Shown here: piece by piece, positions 1 to 6,408 of the stretch
Layout of the letters: each line of letters opens with the position of its first letter
Numbering within the stretch: position 1 is the first letter of the stretch
Source of the DNA: Bacillota bacterium
GTDB lineage: Bacteria > Bacillota > Clostridia > Oscillospirales > Ruminococcaceae
Length of the DNA: 8,243 nt
Assembly: GCA_023456995.1 (NCBI GenBank)
Contig: JAEWNU010000005.1
Coordinates: forward strand, 1 to 8,243
Direction: 5' to 3'
Notes under the pieces: model-generated
The model's database searches: none
What the model was told of the DNA's origin: nothing
The model's input: the letters and a program-made list of their open reading frames with translations, nothing else
Program-made: the position numbers and the translations under genes

Positions 1-1175
1 ACAGCTTTTCAGCCGACGGACGTTGCGTGTCGCTTTTAAAGGTACTCATGAGCAACGCCTGCATCTATAATTGTGCCTATTGCCTCAACCGCGCTTCCAA
101 TGACGTGCCGCGTGCCACTTTTTCCCCGCGCGAACTGGCGGATCTGACCATCCATTTTTACCGTCGTAATTATATTGAAGGGCTATTTTTAAGCTCCGGC
201 ATTATAAAAAGCCCCGATTATACTTGTGAAAGAATGATTGAAACGTTACGCATTTTGCGCGAAGAATACGGATTTCGCGGGTATATCCACGCCAAAGCCA
301 TACCGGGCGCTGATGACCTTTTGCTTAATCGGCTTGGGCGACTGGCCGACAGAATGAGTGTCAACATAGAGCTACCTTCACAGCAGAGCCTAGACAAACT
401 CGCGCCCGATAAAAGCAGGGCTGCCATTCTACGCCCGATGGGGCTACTGCGTGACGGCATTAAAGAAAATTGTACCGATCTTGTACGCTACCGCCATGCT
501 GAACCATTTGCCCCTGCCGGGCAAAGTACCCAGATGATTGTCGGTGCGACGCCCGAGAGCGACTATCAAATTTTACAGCTTACCTCTGCGCTCTATCACA
601 AGTTCAGCCTCAAACGGGTATTTTTTTCGGCCTATATCCCTGTTTCGGATAATCCGCTTCTGCCGGCGCGAACCGTTAGCCCGCCGCTGCTGCGTGAACA
701 CCGTCTCTATCAGGCCGACTGGCTGCTACGGTTTTATGGTTTTTCGGCTAATGAAATTCTTGATGAACAGCACCCACACCTCAATCCGTTAATCGACCCC
801 AAGTGTAACTGGGCGATCAATAATATGGCACTCTTTCCACTCGAGGTTAACACTGCTCCACGGGAACTACTGCTAAGAGTACCGGGCATCGGTGTTAACA
901 GTACGATGCGCATCCTGCGCGCCCGGCGCGAAACAAAACTGGATTTTGACGGCCTGCGCCGCATCGGCGTGGTATTAAAACGCGCGCAGTATTTTGTCAC
1001 CTGTCAGGGTAAAACGGCTCAGGGGGTACGCATTACGCCAGATAACGCCCTCAACGCTCTAATTTCAGATAGTCAGAAGCAACGGCTGCCATCACAAGGG
1101 TATGAGCAGCTCAGCTTGTTTTCCGATCAAATCACCAGAGAGGATGTCGTGAAGTGTATCAGCGGTCAGATATAA
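1..1175 (+). CDS. Putative DNA modification/repair radical SAM protein, 5' end cut by the window
   Basis: The reading frame is open to the window edge. Codons before the GTG at 27 read SFSADGRC and join smoothly to the conserved VSLLKVLMSNAC stretch, so GTG 27 is not the true start and the N-terminus lies outside. Numbering from GTG 27, the radical SAM cluster motif CxxxCxxC is C12, C16, C19; these cysteines would hold a [4Fe-4S] cluster that cleaves S-adenosylmethionine. A helix-hairpin-helix-like element (about 285-300, VPGIGVNSTMRIL) near the C-terminal third suggests DNA contact. The whole pattern fits the family I know as 'putative DNA modification/repair radical SAM protein' (TIGR03916 type), found paired with a DUF4130-type gene, as here: the next gene starts 22 bases before this one stops. 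The substrate and reaction are not known. Family call is firm; the DNA role is inferred from the helix-hairpin-helix and the partner gene. Confidence 0.9.
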   Translation, partial: SFSADGRCVSLLKVLMSNACIYNCAYCLNRASNDVPRATFSPRELADLTIHFYRRNYIEGLFLSSGIIKSPDYTCERMIETLRILREEYGFRGYIHAKAIPGADDLLLNRLGRLADRMSVNIELPSQQSLDKLAPDKSRAAILRPMGLLRDGIKENCTDLVRYRHAEPFAPAGQSTQMIVGATPESDYQILQLTSALYHKFSLKRVFFSAYIPVSDNPLLPARTVSPPLLREHRLYQADWLLRFYGFSANEILDEQHPHLNPLIDPKCNWAINNMALFPLEVNTAPRELLLRVPGIGVNSTMRILRARRETKLDFDGLRRIGVVLKRAQYFVTCQGKTAQGVRITPDNALNALISDSQKQRLPSQGYEQLSLFSDQITREDVVKCISGQI

Positions 1176-1987
1176 TCTATCTCTACGACGGCAGTTTTGA
1201 GGGATTTTTAAGCTGTGTGTTTGAAAGCTTTTTGTCTAAACAACGCCCGTATGATATTATGTCGGAAGATTCCAGCGAGCCCTCCCTGATGGCACAGCAG
1301 TGGATTGATACTGATATGCAGCGTGCTCTGCGTGTCCGTACCGGAATCGGTAAAAAAATCTCGGAAGAGGCGCTATACCTTGTAACAAATGGTTTTTGCA
1401 CCTGCCTCCCGCAGCGTGAGCTGCTGCTGTTGGATTTTATTTACCTTGGTTTTGAGCGTGGAAAAAATGTTTGTGAGTTGCTCACCGATCCCACTGTACA
1501 TGCGCTGAAAAAGGCTGTACTATTTTTAAAGCGTGAAAGTCACCTTTATTTGGAGTTTATTCGCTTTTCAGAGTATGACAAGGGTCTTGTTTCGGTGATA
1601 GAACCGAAAAATAAGGTTTTGCCCACCATAGCAGCACATTTTTGCGATCGCTTTCACAATGAGTTATTTGTCATTTATGATAAAACCCACCAAAGCGCAC
1701 TCATTCACAAACCGCCAAAATGGGCCATTGTCGACCTTGAAGATTTCATTGAGCCAGAAGCGGATGAAACAGAACAATTTTATCGCGAGCTTTGGGGCAC
1801 CTATTTTGACGCCATCGCCATTCGCGAACGCATCAATCCCCGCTGTCAGATGACCCATATGCCCAAGCGCTACTGGAAGCATATGACCGAGATGCAGAGG
1901 CCGCCTTCCACGAGAACCTCAGGGGCGGATTCAACAAAATCCACTGCTACTCCATCTTTGTTGCCTGAACGAATGCTCCCGGGGTAA
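1154..1987 (+). CDS. DUF4130-type putative DNA repair/metabolism protein, partner of the radical SAM protein
   Basis: 277 residues. The start is GTG 1154: GAGAGG at 1138-1143 sits 10 bases upstream, and the N-terminus IIYLYDGSFEGF is the family's usual opening. The nearest upstream in-frame ATG (1145) meets a stop two codons later. The gene overlaps the radical SAM gene by 22 bases, so the two are probably co-transcribed and translationally coupled. The conserved block at about 170-247 (FVIYDKTHQSALIH, then RELWGTYFDAIAIRERINPR, then MPKRYWKHMTEM) is diagnostic of the TIGR03915/DUF4130 family. In some bacteria this domain is fused to a uracil-DNA-glycosylase-like domain; no such domain is present here. 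After residue 248 comes a tail of about 29 residues rich in Pro, Ser and Thr that I do not recognise as part of the family; it ends at tandem in-frame stops TAA TAG. The function is unknown beyond a presumed role in DNA metabolism. Confidence 0.87.
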   Translation: MYQRSDIIYLYDGSFEGFLSCVFESFLSKQRPYDIMSEDSSEPSLMAQQWIDTDMQRALRVRTGIGKKISEEALYLVTNGFCTCLPQRELLLLDFIYLGFERGKNVCELLTDPTVHALKKAVLFLKRESHLYLEFIRFSEYDKGLVSVIEPKNKVLPTIAAHFCDRFHNELFVIYDKTHQSALIHKPPKWAIVDLEDFIEPEADETEQFYRELWGTYFDAIAIRERINPRCQMTHMPKRYWKHMTEMQRPPSTRTSGADSTKSTATPSLLPERMLPG

Positions 1988-2131
1988 TAGTCAATCGACA
2001 AAACACTAGAATCATACTATCGTTTTAATGTTACAGAGGCTCTCTTCTCATATAATTTTTATGTTTAGTGTGGTGCCTCCAAAGAGTATTTGGCGATTCA
2101 ATTCTTTTCTTTCGTCAAAAGGAACTTACGT

Positions 2132-2165
2132 AATATAAGTTTAACGAATATTGTAAACTTATATT
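2132..2165. repeat. Perfect 12-bp inverted repeat overlapping the biotin operator
   Basis: AATATAAGTTTA (2132-2143) and TAAACTTATATT (2154-2165) are exact reverse complements separated by 10 bases. The right arm covers most of the left half-site of the BirA-type operator. It is AT-rich, has no following U-tract, and lies upstream of the promoter, so a protein-binding dyad or incidental AT-rich palindrome is likelier than a terminator. Confidence 0.6.
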
Positions 2166-2182
2166 GTTATAAGGTTGACAAT
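2150..2182 (+). promoter_or_regulatory. BirA-type biotin operator upstream of bioY
   Basis: ATTGTAAAC (2150-2158) and GTTGACAAT (2174-2182) form an inverted repeat matching at 8 of 9 positions with a 15-base spacer. This agrees with the known BirA operator pattern TTGTAAACC-N14/15-GGTTTACAA, which binds dimeric biotin protein ligase carrying biotinyl-AMP. The right half-site contains the -35 hexamer of the bioY promoter, so binding should block RNA polymerase when biotin is abundant. It also implies that this organism's BirA carries an N-terminal helix-turn-helix; birA is not in the window. Confidence 0.9.
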
Positions 2183-2203
2183 TGTTCATTTTCTGTATAT
2201 ACT
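2175..2203 (+). promoter_or_regulatory. Sigma-A promoter of the bioY operon
   Basis: TTGACA (2175-2180, consensus -35), a 17-base spacer, then TATACT (2198-2203, 5 of 6 to the -10 consensus). Transcription would start near 2209-2211, leaving a leader of about 100 bases. A second perfect -10-like TATAAT lies at 2209-2214 but has only a poor -35 match (TTCATT, 2185-2190), so it is the weaker candidate. Confidence 0.85.
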
Positions 2204-2295
2204 AAGCCTATAATTCCAGAAGCGTAGATTATTGAGTGATGCAATTATATCCATTACCTACAGATGCGCATTTTGGGACATTTTGCAGTTATAAC

Positions 2296-2300
2296 AGGAG
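2296..2300 (+). promoter_or_regulatory. Ribosome binding site that sets the bioY start
   Basis: AGGAG lies 8 bases before ATG 2309. The alternative upstream in-frame ATG at 2264 has no purine-rich site before it and would add 15 residues unlike any BioY N-terminus, so ATG 2309 is chosen. Confidence 0.85.
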
Positions 2301-2308
2301 ATGTGAAA

Positions 2309-2854
2309 ATGAGTACAAAAAAACTATCCGCTCGTGATCTTTGTTTTATCGGTATTTTTACCGCCATCATTGCTGTATTGGCACAAATCAGCATCCCTAT
2401 GCCGTATGGTGTGCCCATGACACTGCAAACCTTTGCAATACCGCTTGCCGGTATTGTGCTTGGCGCTAGAAAAGGTACGCTGTCCACCTTAGCCTATGTG
2501 CTGCTCGGTGCTTTTGGCGTGCCGGTATTTGCAGGGTTTCGAGGCGGACTTGGTATCGCATTGGGCCCCACTGGCGGCTTTATTCTCTCGTTCCCGCTCA
2601 TGGCACTGGCCGCAGGAATCGGTGCGGAGCGCAACAGCAAATCCATGTTGGCATGCGGGCTTATTTCGGGCACAGTTGTAAACTACATCTGTGGCATGCT
2701 TATGTTTAGTCTAGTCACCTCCCGTAGTTTGTCGACCGCTTTCGTCGCTTGTGTGCTGCCTTTTATTCCTACTTCGATTATCAAAATGATACTGGTGGGA
2801 ATCTTGGGCGTTAAACTTGAGCGTATTTTAGAAAAAGAGCGGATTCCAGCATGA
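2309..2854 (+). CDS. bioY: BioY, biotin transporter substrate-binding (S) component
   Basis: 181 residues, the usual BioY length. It is an integral membrane protein with about six hydrophobic segments (roughly 10-29, 38-53, 57-75, 84-104, 112-135, 142-167). BioY hallmarks are visible: PMTLQTFAIPLAG at 36-48, the LGARKGTLST turn at 51-60, and the Gly-rich GFRGGLGIALGPTGGF stretch at 76-91, which forms part of the biotin pocket in the family. BioY is the S-component of an ECF-type vitamin importer. No EcfA ATPase or EcfT gene is next to it, so it probably uses a shared energising module encoded elsewhere. It is first gene of a two-gene operon behind a sigma-A promoter and a BirA-type operator, so expression should rise when biotin is scarce. 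The stop overlaps the next start (ATGA). Confidence 0.95.
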   Translation: MSTKKLSARDLCFIGIFTAIIAVLAQISIPMPYGVPMTLQTFAIPLAGIVLGARKGTLSTLAYVLLGAFGVPVFAGFRGGLGIALGPTGGFILSFPLMALAAGIGAERNSKSMLACGLISGTVVNYICGMLMFSLVTSRSLSTAFVACVLPFIPTSIIKMILVGILGVKLERILEKERIPA

Positions 2855-3252
2855 GACTACGCCCTCATCATCTGCTATGTACACAAGGCTATAGCGGCAA
2901 GGGTTATAGCAGCAATTTTGTTTTGAACATGACCGCCATTACCAACCGTATTCGCAAAGAAACGAATGTCGTGATTGACATTGTTTTCTCCACAGATGAT
3001 ATTTGCGAAAAATGCCCGAATATGCTAGGTACCGATTTGTGCAGAGATCAAGCCAAAGTGAAATGCTTCGATAGCAAGATTGTTGATTACTTTGAACTTG
3101 AGGAGAAAAGCTATATCTATCAAGACCTTATCACAGAAATCAACGCGAAGATAACTGAATGCATACTGGACGATATTTGCGCTTCCTGTAGCTGGTACCC
3201 AGTGAGCGCATGTAAGCGTAATATTTTAGAAACGACAAAACTGATAGATTAA
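2851..3252 (+). CDS. DUF1284 family Cys-rich protein, likely iron-sulfur
   Basis: 133 residues beginning MRLRPHHLLC, the signature opening of the DUF1284 family. It is soluble, with no signal peptide or membrane segment. Nine cysteines fall at 10, 52, 55, 64, 72, 104, 110, 113 and 121. Two stretches resemble each other, DDICEKC (49-55, then C64) and DDICASC (107-113, then C121), which suggests two similar metal sites, probably iron-sulfur clusters; this is inference. The family's biochemical role is unknown. The start overlaps the bioY stop by four bases (ATGA) with only a weak GAGCGGA upstream (2837-2843), so translation is probably coupled to bioY. It should therefore share the biotin-responsive promoter. 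Transcription ends at the hairpin at 3301-3339. Confidence 0.9.
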   Translation: MRLRPHHLLCTQGYSGKGYSSNFVLNMTAITNRIRKETNVVIDIVFSTDDICEKCPNMLGTDLCRDQAKVKCFDSKIVDYFELEEKSYIYQDLITEINAKITECILDDICASCSWYPVSACKRNILETTKLID

Positions 3253-3300
3253 AACGACGTTAATTTTCTACAATTTAATAAAAGTTCGTAAGCCCACAAA

Positions 3301-3339
3301 ACAAATGAGACCGCGCTATGAAAGCGTGGTCTCATTTGT
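3301..3339. terminator. Bidirectional rho-independent terminator between DUF1284 and enolase genes
   Basis: ACAAATGAGACC (3301-3312) pairs perfectly with GGTCTCATTTGT (3328-3339). The stem continues through one G-T pair and four more pairs to a 5-base loop ATGAA (3318-3322), 17 pairs in all. T-rich sequence follows on the plus strand (TATTTATTT), and the minus strand reads TTTGTTTTG after its arm. It can stop both converging operons. Confidence 0.9.
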
Positions 3340-3341
3340 AT

Positions 3342-4619
3342 TTATTTAAGCTGGCTGCCGTAAACCGCGTTTCTGCCAAGCAAACGTTCAATTTCCAACA
3401 GGCGGTTATACTTTGCCACCCGTTCGCTGCGGCAGGGTGCACCGGTCTTAATCTGCCCAGCGTTCACCGCCACCGCCAAATCGGCGATAAATGCATCCTC
3501 TGTCTCACCGGAACGGTGCGAAATCACCGTTGCATAACCGCTGGACTGCGCTAGCGAAATGGTATGCAGTGTCTCGGACAAAGTACCAATCTGGTTAAGT
3601 TTTATGAGGATAGCGTTAGCCGTACCAGTCTGGATGCCCTTCTCCAACCGCGTAGGGTTCGTAACAAACAGATCGTCACCAACCAGTTGAACCTTCTCAC
3701 CCAATCGTTCTGTAATCTGCCGCCATCCTTCCCAGTCCTCTTCGCCAAGGCAATCTTCAAGTGACAGAATGGGATAGCTTCTGCAAAGCTTCTCCCAATA
3801 ATCGCACAGTGCCTCGGTCGTATAGGGGGTGCCGCGCTTAAGTGCTACATAGCCGCCCTCTGGCGATACCCATTCGCTGGCTGCAGCGTCTATCGCCAGT
3901 TTAACCTTATCGGTATTCAGTCCGGCCTTTTCAATAGCAGCCACAATAAATTCCAGCGCCTGCTCGTCGCCCGAAAGATTCGGCGCAAATCCGCCCTCAT
4001 CGCCCACGCCTGAACCTAAGCCCTTGCTTTTTAGCAGCGACCCGAGCGCATGGTGAATTTCGCTCCCCCACTGCAGTGCCTCAGAGAAGCTAGAAGCACC
4101 AACCGGCATAATCATAAATTCCTGAATAGCCATGTTATTGTCGGCGTGTCGCCCACCGTTTAAAATATTCATCATCGGCACCGGTAAAATGCGCGCAAAC
4201 TTACCGCCCAAGAATTCAAACAGCTCGACGTGGTGCTGTGCTGCCGCCGCTCGCGCACAGGCCAGCGAAACCCCCAGCATTGCATTTGCACCCAGACGCG
4301 ACTTGTTCTCAGTGTTGTCCAGCCGCATCATGATGCTATCAATTTCTGCAATATTTCCGGCGCAAAGCCCGCAGACAGAAGGGGCAATCTCTTGTTCAAC
4401 TAAAGCTGTCGCTTTGAGCACACCCTTGCCGCCATAGCGGGCACCACCGTCACGCAATTCATGCGCCTCAAAACTACCGGTGGAAGCGCCGGACGGCACA
4501 CAGGCCTCTCCCATCGTGCCACCTTCCAGCGTCACCCGTACCTTAACCGTAGGGTTACCTCTCGAATCCAATATTTCCATCCCATGTACTGAGCTGATTT
4601 TCTCGTTATACGGTTTCAT
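3342..4619 (-). CDS. eno: Enolase (phosphopyruvate hydratase)
   Basis: 425 residues, full family length. It interconverts 2-phosphoglycerate and phosphoenolpyruvate in the cytoplasm. The start is ATG 4619, chosen because AGGGAGG (4627-4633) lies 7 bases before it; a longer in-frame start at 4664 would put this site inside the gene. Expected residues are present: PSGASTG loop (S43), H158 and E167 in NGGRHADNN...QEF, catalytic E208 (GDEGG), Mg ligands D244, E288 (SLEDC) and D315 (GDDLF), catalytic K340, HRSGE at 368-372 and K391. It follows the aromatic amino acid genes on the same strand but is separated by a 108-base gap with a terminator. The other usual glycolytic neighbours (gap, pgk, tpi, gpm) are absent. 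I see no clear promoter in the gap, so read-through of the terminator is possible. Confidence 0.97.
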   Translation of the reverse strand: MKPYNEKISSVHGMEILDSRGNPTVKVRVTLEGGTMGEACVPSGASTGSFEAHELRDGGARYGGKGVLKATALVEQEIAPSVCGLCAGNIAEIDSIMMRLDNTENKSRLGANAMLGVSLACARAAAAQHHVELFEFLGGKFARILPVPMMNILNGGRHADNNMAIQEFMIMPVGASSFSEALQWGSEIHHALGSLLKSKGLGSGVGDEGGFAPNLSGDEQALEFIVAAIEKAGLNTDKVKLAIDAAASEWVSPEGGYVALKRGTPYTTEALCDYWEKLCRSYPILSLEDCLGEEDWEGWRQITERLGEKVQLVGDDLFVTNPTRLEKGIQTGTANAILIKLNQIGTLSETLHTISLAQSSGYATVISHRSGETEDAFIADLAVAVNAGQIKTGAPCRSERVAKYNRLLEIERLLGRNAVYGSQLK

Positions 4620-4626
4620 AATTCTG

Positions 4627-4633
4627 CCTCCCT
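4627..4633 (-). promoter_or_regulatory. eno: Ribosome binding site that sets the enolase start
   Basis: The minus strand reads AGGGAGG seven bases before ATG 4619, a near-ideal match to the 16S rRNA tail. It fixes the start of enolase at the conserved [11 protein letters not shown]-terminus. Confidence 0.85.
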
Positions 4634-4680
4634 TTACTGTATGATGACCCACTCTGCCGGACACTAGACGGCACCTGCTA

Positions 4681-4717
4681 AAAATGCGTCTGCCTTTTAT
4701 TTGGGCAAACGCATTTT
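4681..4717 (-). terminator. Rho-independent terminator of the aro/pheA block
   Basis: On the minus strand AAAATGCGT (4717-4709) pairs perfectly with ACGCATTTT (4689-4681). After one mismatch the stem continues with four or five pairs (TGCC/GGCA) around a short A-rich loop. The second arm ends in a run of five T (to 4680). It lies 11 bases after the aroQ stop and ahead of the enolase gene. Confidence 0.78.
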
Positions 4718-4727
4718 ATAGAGGTTA

Positions 4728-5159
4728 TCACGCTATGTGCTTTTTTAAGTATAAAATTGCCTGACGGTATCCGTCAAGCCCCAAACCAATAAAAGATTTG
4801 ACGCAGGCCAATTTTACAAAGGAATGGTGACGGAACTCCTCACGCTCATAAACATTTGTGATATGCACTTCAACGGTCGGAATATTGACCGCCTTGAGCG
4901 CGTCGAGAATTGCCACGCTCGTGTGGGTATAGGCAGCAGGGTTGATCACAATGCCGTCTATTTCGCCATATGCTTCCTGAATTTTATCGACGATGGCTCC
5001 CTCATGGTTAGACTGAAAGCATTCGACCACAATACCATTTTCTTCACAGGTATCTTGGATAATTTTAAGAAGGCTCTCATAACTTGAGCTCCCGTAAAGG
5101 TCTTTTTCCCGGATGCCAAGCATGTTGATATTGGGCCCGTTAATGACTAAGAGCTTCAT
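4728..5159 (-). CDS. aroQ: 3-Dehydroquinate dehydratase, type II
   Basis: 143 residues, normal for the small dodecameric type II enzyme, which converts 3-dehydroquinate to 3-dehydroshikimate (third step of the shikimate pathway) in the cytoplasm. Visible motifs in order: GPNINMLG with R17 and catalytic Y22 (LYG), QSNHEG at 49-54, NPAAYTHTS at 73-81 with N73 and H79, VEVHITN at 96-102 with H99, and R110 in EFRHHS. It overlaps the end of the upstream fused gene by 20 bases. The site GGAGGGG (5164-5170 on the minus strand) lies inside that upstream coding sequence, 4-6 bases before ATG 5159. Last gene of the operon, followed by a hairpin terminator. Confidence 0.97.
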   Translation of the reverse strand: MKLLVINGPNINMLGIREKDLYGSSSYESLLKIIQDTCEENGIVVECFQSNHEGAIVDKIQEAYGEIDGIVINPAAYTHTSVAILDALKAVNIPTVEVHITNVYEREEFRHHSFVKLACVKSFIGLGLDGYRQAILYLKKHIA

Positions 5160-6402
5160 AAAACCCCTCCAAAATTTTTTCTTTTGCTTCTTCTATTCCC
5201 TGATTGTTTTCCACTGTAAAATCGCTGCTTCTCTTGTAGATTGGTGTGCGCTGCTCTTTCATGGTTCGTAAATTATCAATATTTTTTGAAAGAGGCCGCC
5301 CATCGGTAGGCAGCAGTTCCAGCGCGCGCTCAAGACATACGATCAATCCATTTTGCCTTAGAGCAGCAACATTCTGTTCCCTGAGTACGGCACCGCCACC
5401 CGTAGAAATGACCAATTTGGTGCGCTTGCCCACCTCGCTAACTGTCTCAGACTCTAACTCTCGAAAACGCGTCTCACCATATTGCGAAAAGATCTCGGGA
5501 ATACTCATACCTGCTTTTTGTGCGATAAGGTCGTCAATCTCGACCAGCTCACGTCCCATGCACGCAGCGCAGGCGGCCGCCAGCGTAGATTTCCCCGAAC
5601 CGGGCATGCCCACCAACACCAGGTTGGTCAGTTCCTTGCGCAGATTGTACTCTATGACGTCAATCTGTCCGTCGGGGATTGTCACTTTGCCAAAACGCTC
5701 GGCGGCGTATTTGGCCTGTGCCACCAGCATGGACAGCCCACCCCCACAGGGGATGCCCAACCGTTTAGCCTCGAGCAATAGTGCCGTTAAAAGTGGATTG
5801 TAGATTACATCTAAAACACCGCCAAGCTTCGGAAAGCGCATCAGGTCGATCGGACTTACACCATTATTCGGGAACATGCCCACCGGAGTAGTGTTAACAA
5901 TAATTTCGGCATCAACCTGCTCATAGACGTTCTGATAATTGACGACGCCGTTTCTTGATACAACGGTAATCTCTCGTGCACCCTGATGACGAATGGCAGT
6001 GCAGACGGTGAGGCTGGTGCCGCCGCTGCCGAGTATGAGCACCTTCTTGTTTTTAAATGAAAGTCCCACCTTGCGCGCCAGATGTAAAAATCCCGCATAG
6101 TCGGTATTGTCGCCCAACAAGCGACCGTCAGACTGCATCACCAGCGTGTTGACACTACCGATTTCTCTGGCGGCGTCGGTGAGCAGGTCGCAGTGCGGAA
6201 TAACCGTCCGTTTATAGGGGATGGTGACGTTGAGCCCGGCAAACTGGCGCGCAGACAAAAAGGCCTCTATTTTGTCGCGTGGTATGCTTATCAGTTCATA
6301 GTCATAGTCGCAAAGTGCGTGGTGTATCTGCTTTGAATAGCTGTGCCCCAACGTTTCGCCTATGAGGCCATAGCGTTCCGTATTTGCCATCATCTTCACC
6401 AT
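5140..6402 (-). CDS. Bifunctional shikimate dehydrogenase / shikimate kinase (AroE-AroK fusion)
   Basis: 420 residues in one frame with two enzymes. Residues about 1-250 are shikimate dehydrogenase: YGLIGETLGHSYSK at 11-24 with shikimate-binding S21 and S23, catalytic K64 (NVTIPYK), GDNTDYAG at 97-104 with D101, NADP loop GSGGTS at 125-130, and NTTPVGM at 170-176. Residues about 258-420 are shikimate kinase: Walker A GMPGSGKS at 265-272, D290/D291, FRELE at 313-317, GGG at 335-337, lid GRPL at 368-371 and R385. It reduces 3-dehydroshikimate to shikimate with NADPH and then phosphorylates shikimate with ATP. The linker is only a few residues. The start is uncertain: ATG 6402 lies 6 bases after the pheA stop but has no well-spaced site; ATG 6393 or 6390 (MANTERYG) are alternatives preceded by GGTGAAG. 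Confidence 0.95.
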   Translation of the reverse strand: MVKMMANTERYGLIGETLGHSYSKQIHHALCDYDYELISIPRDKIEAFLSARQFAGLNVTIPYKRTVIPHCDLLTDAAREIGSVNTLVMQSDGRLLGDNTDYAGFLHLARKVGLSFKNKKVLILGSGGTSLTVCTAIRHQGAREITVVSRNGVVNYQNVYEQVDAEIIVNTTPVGMFPNNGVSPIDLMRFPKLGGVLDVIYNPLLTALLLEAKRLGIPCGGGLSMLVAQAKYAAERFGKVTIPDGQIDVIEYNLRKELTNLVLVGMPGSGKSTLAAACAACMGRELVEIDDLIAQKAGMSIPEIFSQYGETRFRELESETVSEVGKRTKLVISTGGGAVLREQNVAALRQNGLIVCLERALELLPTDGRPLSKNIDNLRTMKEQRTPIYKRSSDFTVENNQGIEEAKEKILEGFYEALSH

Positions 6403-6408
6403 CCCGTT

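Larger units (their letters stand above)
1988..2308. other. 321-base gap upstream of bioY
   Basis: No gene is supported here. The first part (1988 to about 2130) is AT-rich; I see only weak interrupted hairpins, for example AAAAC/GTTTT arms around 2000-2030 and CCAAA/TTTGG around 2079-2093, and no convincing terminator for the upstream pair. From 2132 on it carries regulatory structure: a 12-base-pair inverted repeat, a biotin operator and a sigma-A promoter (listed separately), then a leader of about 100 bases. The leader holds an 8-base palindrome ATGCGCAT (2264-2271) and two copies of CATTTTG (2269-2275, 2279-2285), with no clear riboswitch. Confidence 0.7.

Noticed and set aside
734..1000. 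Open frame on the minus strand within the radical SAM gene
   Set aside because: Antisense shadow of the helix-hairpin-helix region, with no ribosome binding site or recognisable motif.
27..1175. GTG 27 as the start of the radical SAM gene
   Set aside because: The frame is open upstream to the window edge and encodes SFSADGRC, which fits the family's conserved N-terminal region, so the gene is cut by the window.
1988..2100. Terminator after the DUF4130 gene
   Set aside because: Only short, mismatched AT-rich hairpins without a clean U-tract can be drawn.
2264..2308. A longer BioY starting at ATG 2264
   Set aside because: No ribosome binding site precedes it, whereas AGGAG sits 8 bases before ATG 2309; the added residues do not look like BioY.
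2204..2308. Riboswitch in the bioY leader
   Set aside because: The leader of about 100 bases shows only a short palindrome and a 7-base direct repeat, without a conserved aptamer or terminator hairpin; the BirA operator already explains regulation.
4620..4664. A longer enolase starting at 4664
   Set aside because: It would place the strong AGGGAGG site inside the coding region and add 15 residues unlike enolase N-termini.
4713..4720. TATAAAAT on the minus strand as the -10 box of an enolase promoter
   Set aside because: No -35 match lies at the right distance, and the box overlaps the first arm of the aroQ terminator hairpin.
5246..5803. 185-residue open frame on the plus strand
   Set aside because: It is antisense to the fused AroE-AroK gene, whose motifs are complete; the plus-strand peptide is low-complexity and resembles no family.
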